Position numbers and translations under genes: made by a program
NCBI RefSeq assembly: GCF_003994335.1
Contig: NZ_PNQZ01000061.1
Location: 124,001 to 188,000, forward strand
From: Asaia sp. W19
GTDB taxonomy: Bacteria > Pseudomonadota > Alphaproteobacteria > Acetobacterales > Acetobacteraceae
Reading direction: 5' to 3'
Length of the DNA: 64,000 bases
In this document: positions 30,467 through 39,250 of the stretch, in pieces
Layout of the letters: each line of letters opens with the position of its first letter
Numbering within the stretch: the first letter of the stretch is position 1
The notes under the pieces: model-generated
The model's database searches: none
The model's input: the letters and a program-made list of their open reading frames with translations, nothing else
What the model was told of the DNA's origin: nothing

Positions 30467-31057
30467 ATGGAGCCCAGGTTTGAGACAGTACCGGAGCGTC
30501 CCACGACCGAAGTCACGGTCGAGGTGACGTTTCTCGAGCGTCTCAGGCCACCGCCATCGGCGCATATAGGCTGGCCCGAGAGTTACCGCCTCGAGCGTTG
30601 GCATCCCAGTAATGAGGACTATCTGGCGCTGTATCGTCTGGTCGGTGCGCCGCATTGCTGGTGGATGCGGTACATGATGCCTTACGATACCCTGCATCGT
30701 ATCATCTCCTCGCGACACACCCAGATCTGGCGTCTGCTCGGACCTGAGGGGGTTGTGGGGTTCTTCGAGCTCGATTTGCACAAGCCTGAGACGCCTTATC
30801 TGTCCTATCTTGGCCTGGTGCCGGGCGCGCAGGGCAAAGGGCTCGGGCGCAAACTACTTACAGCGGCCATCAGCCATGGCTGGCAGAGGCAGACACGCGT
30901 GATGCGGGTCAATACCTGTACCGCCGATCATCCCAACGCGCTGCCGACGTACAAGGCTGCCGGGTTTGTGCCGATCATGGTTGAGGAAGAGCACTGGGCC
31001 GTGCCTGATGATCTGGGTCTGACGCTTCCAGCGCATCTTCTCACCCCCAGGATCTAA
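30467..31057 (+). CDS. GNAT family N-acetyltransferase
   Basis: A 196-residue protein with an acetyl-CoA-binding motif A at YLGLVPGAQGKGLGRKLLTAAI (about residues 118-138, Q/R-x-x-G-x-G/A type) and motif B text YKAAGFVPI near 160. The substrate cannot be told from the sequence. It starts 16 nt after the rpoD stop, so it may be co-transcribed with it. An N-terminal ~35 residues precede the GNAT fold; no internal start is clearly better. Confidence 0.85.
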   Translation: MEPRFETVPERPTTEVTVEVTFLERLRPPPSAHIGWPESYRLERWHPSNEDYLALYRLVGAPHCWWMRYMMPYDTLHRIISSRHTQIWRLLGPEGVVGFFELDLHKPETPYLSYLGLVPGAQGKGLGRKLLTAAISHGWQRQTRVMRVNTCTADHPNALPTYKAAGFVPIMVEEEHWAVPDDLGLTLPAHLLTPRI

Positions 31058-31225
31058 AATCCTCCGGCTCCCGGTTGGGCCCTGCTCAGAACTCAAGTGC
31101 GTGCTCCTGCAGGCAAATGCAGGAAAACTCTTGCCCCTGCATGAGCGTATGTGCTTTATGCCGCCTTTCCCTGCCGGACGAAGGCATCGTCCCGGCTATA
31201 CCCGAGCCTTGTGGAAGAGGCGCTG

Positions 31226-31247
31226 ATCCGACCGGTCCCGGTCGGAT
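31226..31247 (+). promoter_or_regulatory. rpsF leader hairpin, possible S6:S18 binding structure
   Basis: ATCCGACCGG (31226-31235) and CCGGTCGGAT (31238-31247) are perfect 10-bp complements with a tiny loop, 32 nt before the rpsF start. In many bacteria the rpsF-rpsR operon is controlled by an S6:S18-binding leader with a stem and CCG-containing element. CCG is present, but the full consensus could not be confirmed by eye. No T run follows. Confidence 0.45.
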
Positions 31248-31279
31248 GGTTGGGTTGAAGCAATCCGAAGGGAGCTCAT

Positions 31280-31744
31280 ATGCCGTTGTACGAAAGCGTG
31301 CTCATCGCACGTAACGATATCTCGCAGGCGCAGGTCGAAACCCTCGTCGAGCAGATCGAAACCCTCCTCACCCAGGATGGCGGTTCCATCGAGAAGCGCG
31401 AGTTCTGGGGGCTGCGTTCGCTCGCATACCGCATCAAGAAGAACCGCAAGGGCCATTACGTCCTTCTCGGCCTGAATGCCCGCCCGGACCAGATCCGTGA
31501 GCTGGAGCGTCAGCTGAGCCTGAACGAAGACGTTCTGCGCGTTCTCACGCTGCGCGTTGAGGAAATCACCCAGGACCCGTCTCCGATCCTGTCCCGCAAG
31601 GGCGATGATCGTGGCGATCGCGGCAATTTCCGTGGTGGCAACTCCAAGCCTGCTGGTCGTTTCGACAGCGGCCGTGGCGGCCGTCGTGGCGACGATCGTG
31701 AAGAATACCGCGCCCGCGAGGGTGCCGAGATGGATGCGGAGTAA
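31280..31744 (+). CDS. rpsF: 30S ribosomal protein S6
   Basis: Binds S18 on the small subunit platform. The core (residues 1-~100) is typical: [43 protein letters not shown] and [17 protein letters not shown]. The last ~45 residues form an extension rich in Arg and Gly (for example [10 protein letters not shown] and [10 protein letters not shown]), giving 154 residues in total. Extensions are known in alphaproteobacterial S6, but the RGG-like composition is noteworthy. GGGAG precedes the start. Confidence 0.97.
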   Translation: MPLYESVLIARNDISQAQVETLVEQIETLLTQDGGSIEKREFWGLRSLAYRIKKNRKGHYVLLGLNARPDQIRELERQLSLNEDVLRVLTLRVEEITQDPSPILSRKGDDRGDRGNFRGGNSKPAGRFDSGRGGRRGDDREEYRAREGAEMDAE

Positions 31745-31749
31745 TCGCG

Positions 31750-32031
31750 ATGTCTGACGAGAACACCAACGAGATCAACCCGGCCGCCCGTCGCATTGCC
31801 GTCGGCGCCCGTCGTCCGTTCTATCGCCGCCGCAAGTCCTGCCCGTTCTCCGGCCCCAACGCGCCGAAGATCGACTACAAGGACGTGCGTCTGCTGAGCC
31901 GCTTCCTTTCCGAGCGCGGCAAGATCGTTCCGAGCCGCATCACGGCGGTTTCGGCCAAGAAGCAGCGTGAGCTGGCGCAGGCGATCAAGCGCGCCCGTTT
32001 CCTTGCCCTGCTCCCCTACGTGATGAACTGA
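31750..32031 (+). CDS. rpsR: 30S ribosomal protein S18
   Basis: Partner of S6 on the 30S platform. The 93-residue sequence has [66 protein letters not shown] single N-terminal cysteine remains, as in zinc-independent forms. It sits 5 nt after rpsF and 10 nt before rplI. Confidence 0.98.
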   Translation: MSDENTNEINPAARRIAVGARRPFYRRRKSCPFSGPNAPKIDYKDVRLLSRFLSERGKIVPSRITAVSAKKQRELAQAIKRARFLALLPYVMN

Positions 32032-32041
32032 GGAGACAGGC

Positions 32042-32620
32042 ATGTCACAGACTGAAGTCATCCTGCTGCAGCGCGTTGAGCATCTGGGCCAGATGGGCGA
32101 TATCGTCCGCGTCAAGCCCGGCTATGCCCGTAACTTCCTGCTGCCCCAGGGCAAGGCGCTTCGCGCCAACGCCCAGAACCGCCAGCGTTTTGAGACCGAG
32201 CGCGCACAGCTCGAGGCTCAGAACCTCAAGCGTCGTGAAGAGGCCGAGCGTCTTGCCGAGCGTATGCATGGCCTGAGCGTCGTCATCATCCGTCAGGCTG
32301 GTGACAGCGGCAGCCTTTATGGCTCCGTCACGACGCGCGACATCGCGATTGCCGTGACCGCTGCTGGCCTGACCGTCAGCCGCAACCAGGTCGTTCTTGC
32401 CGAGCCGATCAAGCTGCTCGGTCTGGTCGAGGCCCGCGTGGCCCTGCACCCGGAAGTGTCGATCCCGGTTACCGTGAACGTTGCCCGTTCGGAAGAAGAA
32501 GCCGAGCGTCAGGCACGTGGCGAAGCCATCGTCGCTGAAGAGGACGAATATGTCCTCGAAACCGAAGTCGAAGGCGAAGACGCCGCGACCGAAGGTGAAG
32601 TCGAAGGCGCAGCCGTCTGA
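32042..32620 (+). CDS. rplI: 50S ribosomal protein L9
   Basis: 23S rRNA-binding protein with an N-terminal globular domain ([36 protein letters not shown]), a long connecting helix and a C-terminal domain ([12 protein letters not shown]). A glutamate-rich tail of ~30 residues extends it to 192 residues, a feature often seen in alphaproteobacterial L9. It ends the rpsF operon and is followed by a terminator. Confidence 0.97.
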   Translation: MSQTEVILLQRVEHLGQMGDIVRVKPGYARNFLLPQGKALRANAQNRQRFETERAQLEAQNLKRREEAERLAERMHGLSVVIIRQAGDSGSLYGSVTTRDIAIAVTAAGLTVSRNQVVLAEPIKLLGLVEARVALHPEVSIPVTVNVARSEEEAERQARGEAIVAEEDEYVLETEVEGEDAATEGEVEGAAV

Positions 32621-32648
32621 AAAGACGTATCGCTCTGCGATTGACTGC

Positions 32649-32686
32649 AAAACCCGGCTGCCTCAGGCAGTCGGGTTTTGTTTTAT
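32649..32686 (+). terminator. rho-independent terminator after rplI
   Basis: AAAACCCGGCTGCC and GGCAGTCGGGTTTT form a stem (32649-32679, one mismatch) around TCA, followed by GTTTTATT. It lies 28 nt after the rplI stop and closes the ribosomal-protein operon. Confidence 0.92.
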
Positions 32687-32758
32687 TCGGCCCTGTTGAC
32701 GATCTCCGGTTTTCCTCGTTCAATTACTTGAACTGACGAAAAAAGAGCGGGATCGACC

Positions 32759-33958
32759 ATGATATTTCTGCTGGACCGGGTTCTGGAGCGATTCATAAGC
32801 GCCGGCGCATTTGAGGTCATCCTGCCCAGCGGAGAAAAACGCCTCTATAAAGGCACGCGTCCCGGCCCGAGCGCCGCCATTCATGTCAAGACGGACAAGG
32901 CGCTCAGGGCCTTGCTGCTGAATTCAGGTCTCGCTTTTGGTGAGGGCTGGATGGACGGCACGATCGTCTCGGTCGACTGTACGCTCGAGGATGTGTTGAG
33001 CGTCCTCATGCTCAATATCCACGACAGTCATCATATGCTCAGTCGCTTTGAGGAAAAGGCCCGTTTTCTCACGCGGTTCTTCAGGCAGTTGAATGGGCAG
33101 CGGCGTTCGCGTCGCAATGTCGCGCATCACTATGATCTGAACGGAAAGCTGTACGATCTCTTTCTCGATGAGGACCGTCAGTATTCCTGCGCCTATTTCA
33201 CGTCAGATGACATGACGCTGGAGGAAGCGCAGCTTGCGAAAAAGCGCCATATCGCCGCCAAGCTTCTGCTCGACCGGCCCGGCCTCGATGTGCTGGATAT
33301 TGGCTGTGGCTGGGGGGGCATGGCGCTGACTCTTGCGCGCGACTACGGAGCCAAGGTGACAGGCATCACGCTCTCCCAGGAGCAGCTGCAGGTGGCGCGT
33401 GAACGTGCCCGTGCCGCGGGATTGGAGGGCCTGGTCACGTTCAAGCTGATGGATTACCGAAAGCTCGACAGGCGCTATGATCGTATCGTCTCGGTCGGCA
33501 TGTTCGAGCATGTCGGGATCGGCCATTACGACACCTATTTCCGCACCGTACGCAAGGCGCTCAAGCCTGACGGCGTGGCTTTGATCCATTCGATAGGGCG
33601 CATGGATGAGCCGGGCTCGACCAATCCCTGGATCGATAAGTACATCTTCCCTGGCGGCTATTCTCCGGCCTTGAGCGAGGTTCTGCCCTCGGTCGAGCGT
33701 GCAGGCCTCTGGGTGACGGATTGCGAGATCCTGCGTCTGCATTACGCCAAGACGATCAAGCACTGGCGCGCACGCTTCGCCGCAAATCGCGATCAGATCA
33801 AGGCGCTTTACGATGAGCGCTTTTGCCGGATGTTCGAATTTTATCTTGTCGGCGCTGAACTCTCCTTTCGTCTGCAGGGGCACATGAATTTTCAGCTTCA
33901 GCTCACGCTCGATATCGACGCCGTACCGCTGACCCGGGACTATCTTTGCCAACCCTGA
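32759..33958 (+). CDS. cfa: cyclopropane-fatty-acyl-phospholipid synthase
   Basis: Transfers a methylene group from S-adenosylmethionine to unsaturated phospholipid acyl chains, a membrane stress response to acid or solvents. The 399-residue protein has the N-terminal lipid-binding region and the methyltransferase core with VLDIGCGWGGMALTLARDYGAKVTGITLSQEQ (SAM motif I), ISVGMFEHVG-like text (here VSVGMFEHVGIGHYDTYF) and the family's HSIGR and WIDKYIFPGGY motifs. Length matches the Cfa family. It is a single gene between the rplI terminator and the TonB receptor. Confidence 0.92.
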   Translation: MIFLLDRVLERFISAGAFEVILPSGEKRLYKGTRPGPSAAIHVKTDKALRALLLNSGLAFGEGWMDGTIVSVDCTLEDVLSVLMLNIHDSHHMLSRFEEKARFLTRFFRQLNGQRRSRRNVAHHYDLNGKLYDLFLDEDRQYSCAYFTSDDMTLEEAQLAKKRHIAAKLLLDRPGLDVLDIGCGWGGMALTLARDYGAKVTGITLSQEQLQVARERARAAGLEGLVTFKLMDYRKLDRRYDRIVSVGMFEHVGIGHYDTYFRTVRKALKPDGVALIHSIGRMDEPGSTNPWIDKYIFPGGYSPALSEVLPSVERAGLWVTDCEILRLHYAKTIKHWRARFAANRDQIKALYDERFCRMFEFYLVGAELSFRLQGHMNFQLQLTLDIDAVPLTRDYLCQP

Positions 33959-34054
33959 GGTGAAGAGCAGTGAACCGCGCGAGCCCGGGCGGCAAGCGCG
34001 TCAGCGACGATCCCAAACAGGCCTAGTCATGATTTGTTAAGAAGAATGGACTCT

Positions 34055-34098
34055 CGAAACCGCGACTCACGGTTTCGTTATGTCACATTTCATGTCAC
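34055..34098. promoter_or_regulatory. inverted and direct repeats upstream of the TonB receptor gene
   Basis: CGAAACCG (34055-34062) and CGGTTTCG (34070-34077) are a perfect 8-bp inverted repeat with a 7-nt centre. It is followed by ATGTCACATTTCATGTCAC (34080-34098), two ATGTCAC copies 12 nt apart, ending 10 nt before the receptor ATG. The inverted repeat could also be the cfa terminator. Neither matches a Fur box that I recognise. Confidence 0.4.
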
Positions 34099-34108
34099 GT
34101 ATTAGCGA

Positions 34109-36382
34109 ATGAGAAACATTCGCAACCCATATCGTGGGGCGATCCTGCCTGGCCCCGGTATCATCCTCATCGCAGCGCTTGGAGCCTTAGCGCCGCCTGA
34201 TGCCTCGGCGCGCGACGCACCTGTTGAGGAGGATAGCCGCGTTGCCCCAGACAGCGTGGGCCATACCTCGCTTCGCAAGGGGGGCAGGACAGGACGGGTC
34301 GCCGCTAGCCTCGCAGGCCAGCGGCGCATGCAGGAGAGCGCCGGGCGAGTCCGTCGGCGCCATGAAGTGCTGACCGTCATCGGTGAGCGCGGAAGCTATG
34401 CCGCGTCCGACAGCAGCATGGGCGATAAGCGTTCCACACCCTTTTTACAGCAGACGCAGACAACCAATGTCGTTACCCGTCAGACTCTGGCTGATTTCTC
34501 GCCCCAGACCATGGAAGACATGGCCAAATATGTGCCCGGCATGGCGATTGGCAATAATTTTGGCGGGACGCAGGATGCCCTTGTCAAACGTGGCTTCGGG
34601 GCGATCGATGACGGATCGATCCTGCGCGATGGCATACGCATGCCCATAGGGCGTAATTATCAAGGCGACACCGCCGAGCGGGTGGAGATACTCAAGGGGC
34701 CAGCGTCGCTTTTCTATGGGATGCAAGAGCCGGGCGGCGTGATCAATGTGGTGACAAAAGCGCCCGATTTTAGGCGCTGGGGCGGCGGGTTCGGCACACA
34801 GTGGAGTTCACTCGGTGGCGGAAATGGCCATGTCGACGTCACCGGACCGCTTGGGAAGAGGTTCGCTTTCCGCCTGATCGGAAGTTACAGGAACGAGAAT
34901 TACTGGCGTAATTTCGGCTCCAACAGGCAGATACTCGTGGCCCCGACACTGAGCTGGCGTCAGGAGCGCTGGGATGGCGCGCTAGCCTATGAATTTGTCG
35001 ATTACAACAATGTCCTCGATCGCGGTGCTGTCTTTATGGGGAATAATCCAATATCAGGCCCGCAAAAGCGTGTGGACGAACCCTGGACCGCTTCTTTCGG
35101 CACGCGTCACCTTGTCGCGAGCCATTTAGGCTATCGCCTTGGCGCCCATGACCGCCTGCGTCTGTCTGGTGGGTATAACCGCGACGATTATCACGACAGG
35201 CAGGCCGATCCATCGAGCTACTCCCCCCGCACAGGCGTGCTGTTGCGCCGGTATCGTGCCAATGGAGGGACCATCCGTGCGAATGGCAGTGTGGCGCTTG
35301 ATTATCTGGCCGATCACATGTTATGGCGCATGCGTCACGAACTCACGGCTGGGATCGATTACGAGAACCGCAACCAGAACCAGGGCGCTTTCTACCAGTC
35401 AGCCAATCAGGGGGGATTCTTCCCGGCCAATCCGGTCTATGGTGGGCTGGCCCCCGTCGGCCGCGTGAATGCGGCGAACAGCAATCTGCAGCAGAATATC
35501 AATTCCGCCTCGGGGTATCTCAAGGACAATATTCACCTGACCAGCAGTCTGATTGCCAGTGGCGGTGTGCGCTATCAGTGGTTCGGGCTGCACTATGGCA
35601 GTGGTATTCCATTTGTTCGAACGACCGATGCCTCCTATACGAAACCACTCCCCTTCGCCGCATTGGTGTGGCAGCCGTTCCGGACCCTCTCGTTTTACAG
35701 TGATTACTCACAATCCTTCGGGGCTAATCAGCTTTCGGCGGGTAGTGTGCTTGAAGGTGGATACAAACCGACAACCGGACGCGAGTTCGAACTGGGTGGG
35801 CGGTATGAGGATCATGGTCTGACCGCCGATGTCGCGCTGTATCATATCCGCAAGAAGAATGTTCTGCAGACGGCAGGGCTCGATGCAGACGGCAACATAG
35901 TGCAGCGCTTGACCGGGTTGGCAGGATCGAAAGGGCTTGAGGCGAGCTTGAGCGGTGCACTGACTCGCCATTGGAGCGCCATTCTCTCCTATGCCTGGAC
36001 GGATGCGCGCACGTTGCGCGACACGCCAGCCACCGAGGGGCATCAGTTGATCGGCGTGCCCAGGAACAGTGGCAGCGTCTTCCTGACCTGGAGTGGAAAT
36101 CTCCCCTGGCGCAGCGTCGGGATGCGCGTTGGCGGGGGCGTTCATCTTGTAGGAACGCGGGCAGCAGCGCTGGACAACAGTTTCCAGGTCCCGGGTTACG
36201 GCACGATTGATGCCTTCGCATCCTGGACAGTTCCACGGCTCTTCGCCCGACAACTGAGCCTTCAGCTCAACGCGGTCAATCTGCTCAATCAGGGATATAT
36301 CATCGCCCCTACCGGTTCTGCCTATCGTAATAGCTGGGGTCAGGGGCGCAGCTTTGCTGTGGCGACATCAGTGGCATTCTGA
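34109..36382 (+). CDS. TonB-dependent siderophore receptor
   Basis: Outer-membrane beta-barrel that imports ferric siderophores with TonB energy. The 757-residue protein has a hydrophobic signal segment (IILIAALGALAPPDASA), then a plug domain (NVVTRQTLADFSPQTMEDMAKYVPGM, VKRGFGAIDDGSILRDGI, RVEILKGPASLFYGMQEPGGVINVVTKAP), and a C-terminal barrel ending in Phe (SFAVATSVAF), as barrels do. RVEILKGPASLFYG is typical of the FhuA/FpvA group. No clear ribosome site precedes ATG 34109. No TonB, permease or sigma/FecR genes are adjacent. The particular siderophore is unknown. Confidence 0.92.
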   Translation: MRNIRNPYRGAILPGPGIILIAALGALAPPDASARDAPVEEDSRVAPDSVGHTSLRKGGRTGRVAASLAGQRRMQESAGRVRRRHEVLTVIGERGSYAASDSSMGDKRSTPFLQQTQTTNVVTRQTLADFSPQTMEDMAKYVPGMAIGNNFGGTQDALVKRGFGAIDDGSILRDGIRMPIGRNYQGDTAERVEILKGPASLFYGMQEPGGVINVVTKAPDFRRWGGGFGTQWSSLGGGNGHVDVTGPLGKRFAFRLIGSYRNENYWRNFGSNRQILVAPTLSWRQERWDGALAYEFVDYNNVLDRGAVFMGNNPISGPQKRVDEPWTASFGTRHLVASHLGYRLGAHDRLRLSGGYNRDDYHDRQADPSSYSPRTGVLLRRYRANGGTIRANGSVALDYLADHMLWRMRHELTAGIDYENRNQNQGAFYQSANQGGFFPANPVYGGLAPVGRVNAANSNLQQNINSASGYLKDNIHLTSSLIASGGVRYQWFGLHYGSGIPFVRTTDASYTKPLPFAALVWQPFRTLSFYSDYSQSFGANQLSAGSVLEGGYKPTTGREFELGGRYEDHGLTADVALYHIRKKNVLQTAGLDADGNIVQRLTGLAGSKGLEASLSGALTRHWSAILSYAWTDARTLRDTPATEGHQLIGVPRNSGSVFLTWSGNLPWRSVGMRVGGGVHLVGTRAAALDNSFQVPGYGTIDAFASWTVPRLFARQLSLQLNAVNLLNQGYIIAPTGSAYRNSWGQGRSFAVATSVAF

Positions 36383-36425
36383 ACGGGTCACCGCCGCTAT
36401 GCGGAATAGTGGGATATTTTCGAGG

Positions 36426-36446
36426 GGGGAGGAGGCAGTCCTCCCC
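36426..36446. terminator. hairpin between the receptor gene and cspA
   Basis: GGGGAGGA (36426-36433) pairs with TCCTCCCC (36439-36446) around GGCAG. It lies in the 186-nt space between two convergent genes, 44 nt after the receptor stop. There is no T run; it may end either message. Confidence 0.45.
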
Positions 36447-36568
36447 GGCCGGAAACGGATCAGGGCCGGGCGCGGTCCTGGGAAGGACATGCCCGGTAGT
36501 CCGAAACAGGGCGGGCTGCGCCGCTCTGGGAGATGCGCGAGACCCTGTTTTCCGTTACGGCTGCAAAC

Positions 36569-36775
36569 TCAGCTCAGCTTGAGAGCGACTGCCGAGGTCT
36601 TGCCGTTGCGTCCAACTTCGGTCTCGTAGGAGAGCGCCTGGCCGTCATTGAGGGAAGTGAGGTTGGCCTTCTCGACCGCCGAGATGTGCACGAACACATC
36701 GTCGCCACCGGCATCCGGCTTGATGAAGCCATAGCCCTTGGTGGAGTTGAACCATTTTACGGTGCCTGTTGCCAT
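36569..36775 (-). CDS. cold shock protein (CspA family)
   Basis: A 68-residue single OB-fold nucleic-acid chaperone: MATGTVKWFNSTKGYGFIKPD contains RNP1 (KGYGFI) and VFVHISAVE contains RNP2. ATG 36775 is chosen because it gives the canonical start and has AGGAG 7 nt upstream; the frame continues for seven more codons without a ribosome site. It is a stand-alone gene convergent with the TonB receptor gene. Such proteins are often constitutive despite the name; cold induction is not implied. Confidence 0.96.
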   Translation of the reverse strand: MATGTVKWFNSTKGYGFIKPDAGGDDVFVHISAVEKANLTSLNDGQALSYETEVGRNGKTSAVALKLS

Positions 36776-36940
36776 AACAAGGCTCCTTGATACCATGACG
36801 GCTACGCAGAAGAATTATGCGTGCAAACATGCTCCTGCGGGACTGGTCTTGGCGCCACATGCACCCGAACGCCCGGGCAAGAGCACCCGTCTTCACCCTG
36901 TATGGGCGCTCGCTCGACGCTCTGCAAGCGCCTCGCAGCA

Positions 36941-37759
36941 TCAGTTTTCGCGAGCGACCAGTTTTGCGAGCGTTGCGAACTCCGCGATCGAAAGGGTTTC
37001 GGCGCGTCGCGTGGCGAGGATACCAGCTTTTTCGAGTAGGGCTTCCCCCCCGATTGGCCGGAGCGAAGCGCGCAGCATCTTGCGTCTCTGGCCGAAAGCC
37101 AGATGGGTGACATGCTCCATGGCCTTGAACAATATCGCAGAGGGCTGCTCGGCATGTGGCACGATGTCGACGACTGCGGAGTCCACCTTGGGCGGGGGCG
37201 AGAACGCACCGGGGGGGATTTTCATCACCATGGCGCAACTTGCGCACCATTGGGCGAGTACGCCCAGACGCCCATAGGCTCCGGTATCCGGCGCCGCACA
37301 GATACGTTCGGCTACCTCGAGCTGAAACATGAGCGTCATACGCTCCCAGGAGGCAGCCTGACGCAACCAGCCCACCAGAAGCGGCGTCCCGACGTTGTAA
37401 GGGAGATTCGCCACGATCTTGCGGGGTGCCGGGCAGAGCGTGGTGCAATCCAGTGCCATGGCATCGGCCCTGACCAGATTGAGCCGCCCCTCGGCATGGG
37501 CCGCAAGCTCATCGAGCAGAGGCCAGGCGCGCTGGTCGATCTCGACCGCATGGACTGCGACGGCCTTGGTGTCCAGCAGGGCGCGGGTCAGGCCGCCAGG
37601 GCCAGGCCCGATCTCGACGACGTGACGTCCCGCCATATCGCCGCCAAGTGCGGCGATCCGGGCCACGATGCCCGGATCGAGAAGAAAATGCTGTCCGAAG
37701 GACTTCTTGGCGTCGAGTCCATGTATGCGGATGGAGTCCCGCAGTGAGGGAAGGGTCAT
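36941..37759 (-). CDS. rsmA: 16S rRNA dimethyladenosine transferase
   Basis: Methylates A1518 and A1519 in 16S rRNA during late small-subunit assembly. The 272-residue sequence has KKSFGQHFLLD, the SAM-binding EIGPGPGGLTRALLD, and the catalytic IVANLPYNVGTPLL motif; the C-terminal domain includes FGQRRKMLRASLRP. The ATG overlaps the surA stop by 4 nt, making this the last gene of the lptF-lptG-lptD-surA-rsmA unit. In many proteobacteria pdxA lies between surA and rsmA; it is absent here. Confidence 0.96.
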   Translation of the reverse strand: MTLPSLRDSIRIHGLDAKKSFGQHFLLDPGIVARIAALGGDMAGRHVVEIGPGPGGLTRALLDTKAVAVHAVEIDQRAWPLLDELAAHAEGRLNLVRADAMALDCTTLCPAPRKIVANLPYNVGTPLLVGWLRQAASWERMTLMFQLEVAERICAAPDTGAYGRLGVLAQWCASCAMVMKIPPGAFSPPPKVDSAVVDIVPHAEQPSAILFKAMEHVTHLAFGQRRKMLRASLRPIGGEALLEKAGILATRRAETLSIAEFATLAKLVAREN

Positions 37760-39240
37760 CCCTGGCCTGAGGCCTTCTTCCCGTGTGGCTTGGCCGGTGC
37801 GGTGTCGTCCTCGACCGCGGGCGCATCGTCCTTTTTGGCCGTGGCCGCCTTGTCGTCCTTTCGCATCTCGATGACCGAGCGGCGTTCCAGATCGCGTTCG
37901 AGCTGACGCGAGGCCTGCTCGACGCGCTCGTTCATGAGGCTGTCTGCAATCTCGCTGGGGCTCTGCTGGGCGATATTCTTCTGCCCTTTGGAGCATACGG
38001 CGAGAAGCGCGATGCCATCGCTGGAGACGAGCGGACGGCTGGACTGGCCCACAGGCAGATCCGAGAGAACCTGACGCATCTGCGGGTTCAGGCGCTCCAG
38101 AACCAGCTGGCCGCCCGGATCAGAGGGATGCTTTTCGCCGATGCTGCGGTTGAGTGCCTCCATGGCGTCACATCCATGAACCGACTGAGCTGCCGACGTC
38201 GCCTTCTGGAGAGTCAGCTTCTGCTGATCCGTCGGCTGCTGCGGATTGAGAGGCGAGGAGAAGGGGAAGAAAGCCTGGCGCACGGTGACCATGGTCACGT
38301 TCTGATGGCCGATCGTGCGCTTGCCATTGACCGTCACGATGACGTAGCCCCCCGCGACCTTGACCGGATTCGAGATGGCGCCGATGGGCATCTGGCGCAC
38401 GATCTCGACCACTGGGGGGTCAAGACTGTCTTCCTGTACCCAGCCCATGGTGCCGCCATCAAGCGCGGTCTGGGCCTGCGAGAACTGTGCTGCCACGATC
38501 GGGAAGGGGGCACCGTTACGCAGCTGGGTAATGATCGTCTTGGTGAATTCGAGTTCCGTTTCCGAATGGCGTGGATCGGCAACGGGGATGAAGATTTCGC
38601 TCACATTGTACTGTGCTCGGCCTTCCTCGGCGCGCAGAGCCTCTTCGCGCTGCGTGATCTCGCGCGCGGTGATGCGGCCGCGGCCCGAGATTTCCTCACG
38701 CAGCACCTGCATCCACCCGATCTGCACCCGGATCTGGTCGATCAGCGTGGTGAGCGAAACGCCGTCCTGGGCCAGGCGGTCGCGCAGGGCATTCTTCGGC
38801 ATGCCGTTGCGCGCTTCGATATTGTTGATGGCCTGGGCAATCTGCTGCGGCTCGACGTTGATGTGACGCTTGAGAATTTCCTGCGTCTTGATTCGTTCAT
38901 CGACGAGCTGGCGAATGATCTGCGGGCGCAAACGCTGCATCAGGTCGGGGCTGATGTTCAGGCCGGTCGAGAGCGCAAACAGCTTGCCGCGGTTATCGAC
39001 ATCGCGTTCGGTCAGGACCTGCCCGTTGATCGTGCCCAGAATGGCATCCTCAGGCGGGATCGCGGCAGGGGACACGCTGCCATGGCCGGGGTGGGCACGC
39101 TGCGCATGATGAGCCGGCGCAGCCTGGGCCGAGAGGGCCGGCAGGGCCAGACAGGTGGCAAAACCCAGAAGCATCGCACGCATCGAGCGGGGCGTCCCGG
39201 TATGCGGGACAGCCCGAAGGAAGGGAGCGGAGAAGATCAT
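37756..39240 (-). CDS. surA: periplasmic chaperone / peptidyl-prolyl isomerase SurA
   Basis: Escorts outer-membrane proteins across the periplasm. From ATG 39240 the protein has 494 residues with a signal peptide (MLLGFATCLALPALSAQA), a SurA N-terminal chaperone domain (DAILGTINGQVLTERDVDNRGKLFAL; LRPQIIRQLVDERIKTQE) and one or more parvulin domains (YNVSEIFIPVADPRHSE; GGTMGWVQEDSLDP; GAISNPVKVAGGYVIV). An unusual Lys/Asp/Ala-rich tail ends the protein. Alternatives are ATG 39258, overlapping lptD, and ATG 39183. It lies directly after lptD, whose product it helps to fold. Confidence 0.93.
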   Translation of the reverse strand: MIFSAPFLRAVPHTGTPRSMRAMLLGFATCLALPALSAQAAPAHHAQRAHPGHGSVSPAAIPPEDAILGTINGQVLTERDVDNRGKLFALSTGLNISPDLMQRLRPQIIRQLVDERIKTQEILKRHINVEPQQIAQAINNIEARNGMPKNALRDRLAQDGVSLTTLIDQIRVQIGWMQVLREEISGRGRITAREITQREEALRAEEGRAQYNVSEIFIPVADPRHSETELEFTKTIITQLRNGAPFPIVAAQFSQAQTALDGGTMGWVQEDSLDPPVVEIVRQMPIGAISNPVKVAGGYVIVTVNGKRTIGHQNVTMVTVRQAFFPFSSPLNPQQPTDQQKLTLQKATSAAQSVHGCDAMEALNRSIGEKHPSDPGGQLVLERLNPQMRQVLSDLPVGQSSRPLVSSDGIALLAVCSKGQKNIAQQSPSEIADSLMNERVEQASRQLERDLERRSVIEMRKDDKAATAKKDDAPAVEDDTAPAKPHGKKASGQG

Positions 39241-39250
39241 TGCGCGTCCG

